Assembly (NCBI GenBank): GCA_036013505.1
Contig: CP107851.1
Location: forward strand, 1,612,001 to 1,676,000
Source: Streptomyces sp. NBC_00510
GTDB lineage: Bacteria; Actinomycetota; Actinomycetes; Streptomycetales; Streptomycetaceae
Direction: 5' to 3'
Length of the DNA stretch: 64,000 nt
Shown here: piece after piece, positions 62,946-64,000 of the stretch
Layout: each line of letters opens with the position of its first letter
Position numbering within the stretch: position 1 is the stretch's first letter
Made by a program: the position numbers and the translations under genes
The notes under the pieces: model-generated
Seen by the model: the letters and a program-made list of their open reading frames with translations, nothing else
What the model was told of the DNA's origin: nothing
Database searches by the model: none

Positions 62946-63359
62946 ATGGACGCGACACAGGGCCCGGCGGAGAGCATGTTCGCCGCCGACAAGGCGTCGC
63001 AGAGCCTGGGCATCGAGCTGCTGGAGACCGGCGAGGGGACGGCCGTGGTGCGCATGACCGTCACGCCCGCGATGGTCAACGGGCACGGGATCGCCCACGG
63101 GGGCTACCTCTTCCTGTTCGCCGACACCGCCTTCGCCTGCGCCTGCAACAGCCACGGCCCGGTGACGGTGGCCGCCGGGGCGGACATCTCCTTCGTAGCC
63201 CCCGTCCACGAGGGCGACGAACTGGTCGCCACCGCGCAGGAGCGCACCCGCTTCGGCCGCAGCGGCATCTACGACGTGAGCATCCTGCGGGGCGACCAGG
63301 TGGTGGCGGAGTTCCGCGGGCGCAGCCGCAGCATCGGACGCACGAAGGAGAACGGATGA
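62946..63359 (+). CDS. paaI: hydroxyphenylacetyl-CoA thioesterase PaaI
   Basis: A 137-residue hotdog-fold thioesterase (if ATG 62946 is used): FAADKASQSLGIELLETGEG, NGHGIAHGGYLFLFADTAFA with catalytic-site residues, and ISFVAPVHEGDELVATAQER. It hydrolyses dead-end CoA thioesters of the phenylacetate pathway and frees CoA. ATG 62946 has AGGGA five bases upstream; GTG 62934 is the alternative. It overlaps paaK by ATGA. Confidence 0.93.
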   Translation: MDATQGPAESMFAADKASQSLGIELLETGEGTAVVRMTVTPAMVNGHGIAHGGYLFLFADTAFACACNSHGPVTVAAGADISFVAPVHEGDELVATAQERTRFGRSGIYDVSILRGDQVVAEFRGRSRSIGRTKENG

Positions 63360-64000
63360 GCAGCGAGCCGACGGACCGGGCGACCGCGGGGGCGCGCCTG
63401 GGAGAGCCGCTCCCCGACGGCCTGCTGGACGCCGCCGAGAAGCTGGGCCCCGGAGAGCTGCGGGAGCTGCAGCTCACCCGGCTCCGGGCGACGCTGCGCC
63501 ACGCGTACGACAACGTCGAGGCCTACCGGAAGAAGTTCGACGGGGCCGGGCTGCGCCCCGAGGACTGCGCGAGCCTGGACGACCTGGCGCGCTTCCCGTT
63601 CACCACCAAGGCCGACCTGCGCGACAACTACCCCTTCGGCATGTTCGCCGTGCCCATGGACCAGGTGCGCCGCGTCCACGCCTCCAGTGGCACGACCGGC
63701 CTGCCGACCGTGGTGGGCTACACCGAGAACGACCTGTCCATGTGGGCCGACGTGGTGGCCCGTTCCATACGCGCCGCCGGCGGGCGCCCCGGCCACAAGG
63801 TGCACGTCTCCTACGGCTACGGCCTGTTCACCGGCGGCCTGGGCGCGCACTACGGCGCGGAGCGCGCCGGGTGCACGGTGATCCCCGCCTCCGGCGGCAT
63901 GACGGCCCGTCAGGTGCAGATCATCCAGGACTTCCAGCCCGAGATCATCATGGTCACCCCGTCGTACATGCTGACCCTGCTGGACGAGTTCGAGCGCCAG
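63356..64000 (+). CDS. paaK: phenylacetate-CoA ligase PaaK (partial, runs off the window)
   Basis: The first 215 codons of an AMP-forming phenylacetate-CoA ligase, which activates phenylacetate to phenylacetyl-CoA at the entry of the pathway. Visible motifs are LRATLRHAYDNVEAYRKKFD, FPFTTKADLRDNYPFGMFAV and the P-loop-like HASSGTTGLPTVVGYT (about residue 103). ATG 63356 overlaps the paaI stop (ATGA) and follows GGAG. The gene is truncated only by the window edge at 64000. Confidence 0.95.
   Translation, partial: MSSEPTDRATAGARLGEPLPDGLLDAAEKLGPGELRELQLTRLRATLRHAYDNVEAYRKKFDGAGLRPEDCASLDDLARFPFTTKADLRDNYPFGMFAVPMDQVRRVHASSGTTGLPTVVGYTENDLSMWADVVARSIRAAGGRPGHKVHVSYGYGLFTGGLGAHYGAERAGCTVIPASGGMTARQVQIIQDFQPEIIMVTPSYMLTLLDEFERQ

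Overview
The window looks like part of a Streptomyces chromosome. Base composition is very GC-rich with almost every third codon position G or C, GTG starts are common, several genes appear leaderless (a TANNNT box 6-8 nt before the start codon), and the gene set is typical of the genus: RbpA behind a perfect sigma-R promoter, SpoIIE-type PP2C phosphatases, MEDS/HATPase regulator, class F sortase, DUF3152 protein, spore photoproduct lyase family, and a SAV_5884-type ATP-grasp RiPP pair. I see no tRNA, rRNA, CRISPR array, insertion sequence or origin. The window ends inside paaK.

Layout. (1) 1-4.7 kb: MarR regulator, two PP2C/SpoIIE phosphatases, a MerR regulator. (2) 4.8-12.3 kb: a minus-strand fatty-acyl-CoA degradation operon (class III CoA-transferase, acyl-CoA dehydrogenase, thiolase, fused hydratase/3-hydroxyacyl-CoA dehydrogenase) behind a good promoter with an operator-like palindrome, then divergent amidohydrolase and GNAT. 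(3) 12.5-19.7 kb: an iron-sulfur (6-4) photolyase-type protein, a two-gene graspetide (omega-ester/amide RiPP) locus tgmA-tgmB, a saccharopine-dehydrogenase-like oxidoreductase, a TetR regulator, a secreted DUF3152 protein and a spore photoproduct lyase gene broken by two frameshifts. (4) 19.8-25.1 kb: TetR plus MMPL exporter with two identical palindromic operators, uracil-DNA glycosylase, an ATP-grasp protein, YchJ-like protein. (5) 25.4-30.2 kb: NarL response regulator and histidine kinase divergent from an FtsX-type ABC transporter. (6) 30.7-38.8 kb: membrane STAND ATPase with TPRs, S4 protein, secreted M28 aminopeptidase, a hypothetical, a divergent MocR/YczE pair, and GDPD.

(7) 38.8-43.9 kb: class F sortase with a long proline-rich cytoplasmic tail, a 1 kb intergenic stretch with an acyltransferase remnant, a glycine-rich surface protein with a PDTG sorting signal, and an MFS transporter. 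(8) 44.0-50.5 kb: rbpA, fxsA, the lnt-ppm lipoprotein/lipid-mannose pair, a YtcJ-type amidohydrolase and an Lrp regulator. (9) 50.5-57.7 kb: a stress-flavoured accessory block (decaying ANTAR gene, CDGSH protein, methyltransferase, SRPBCC protein, YbdK ligase, heme-oxygenase-like protein, YihY-like membrane protein, CsbD, MEDS/HATPase regulator). (10) 57.7-64 kb: phenylacetate catabolism: paaABCDE and a thiolase on the minus strand, paaI and paaK on the plus strand. The same 19-bp dyad lies before paaA and between the thiolase gene and paaI, so one regulator, probably a TetR-type PaaR encoded elsewhere, may control the whole set.

The most interesting items are the methyltransferase-less graspetide locus, the shared paa operator, the TetR/MMPL double operator, the sortase F/glycine-rich protein pair, and several gene remnants (spl, response regulator tail, acyltransferase, ANTAR) that record local decay. 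All functional statements rest on reading motifs by eye; no database search was possible.
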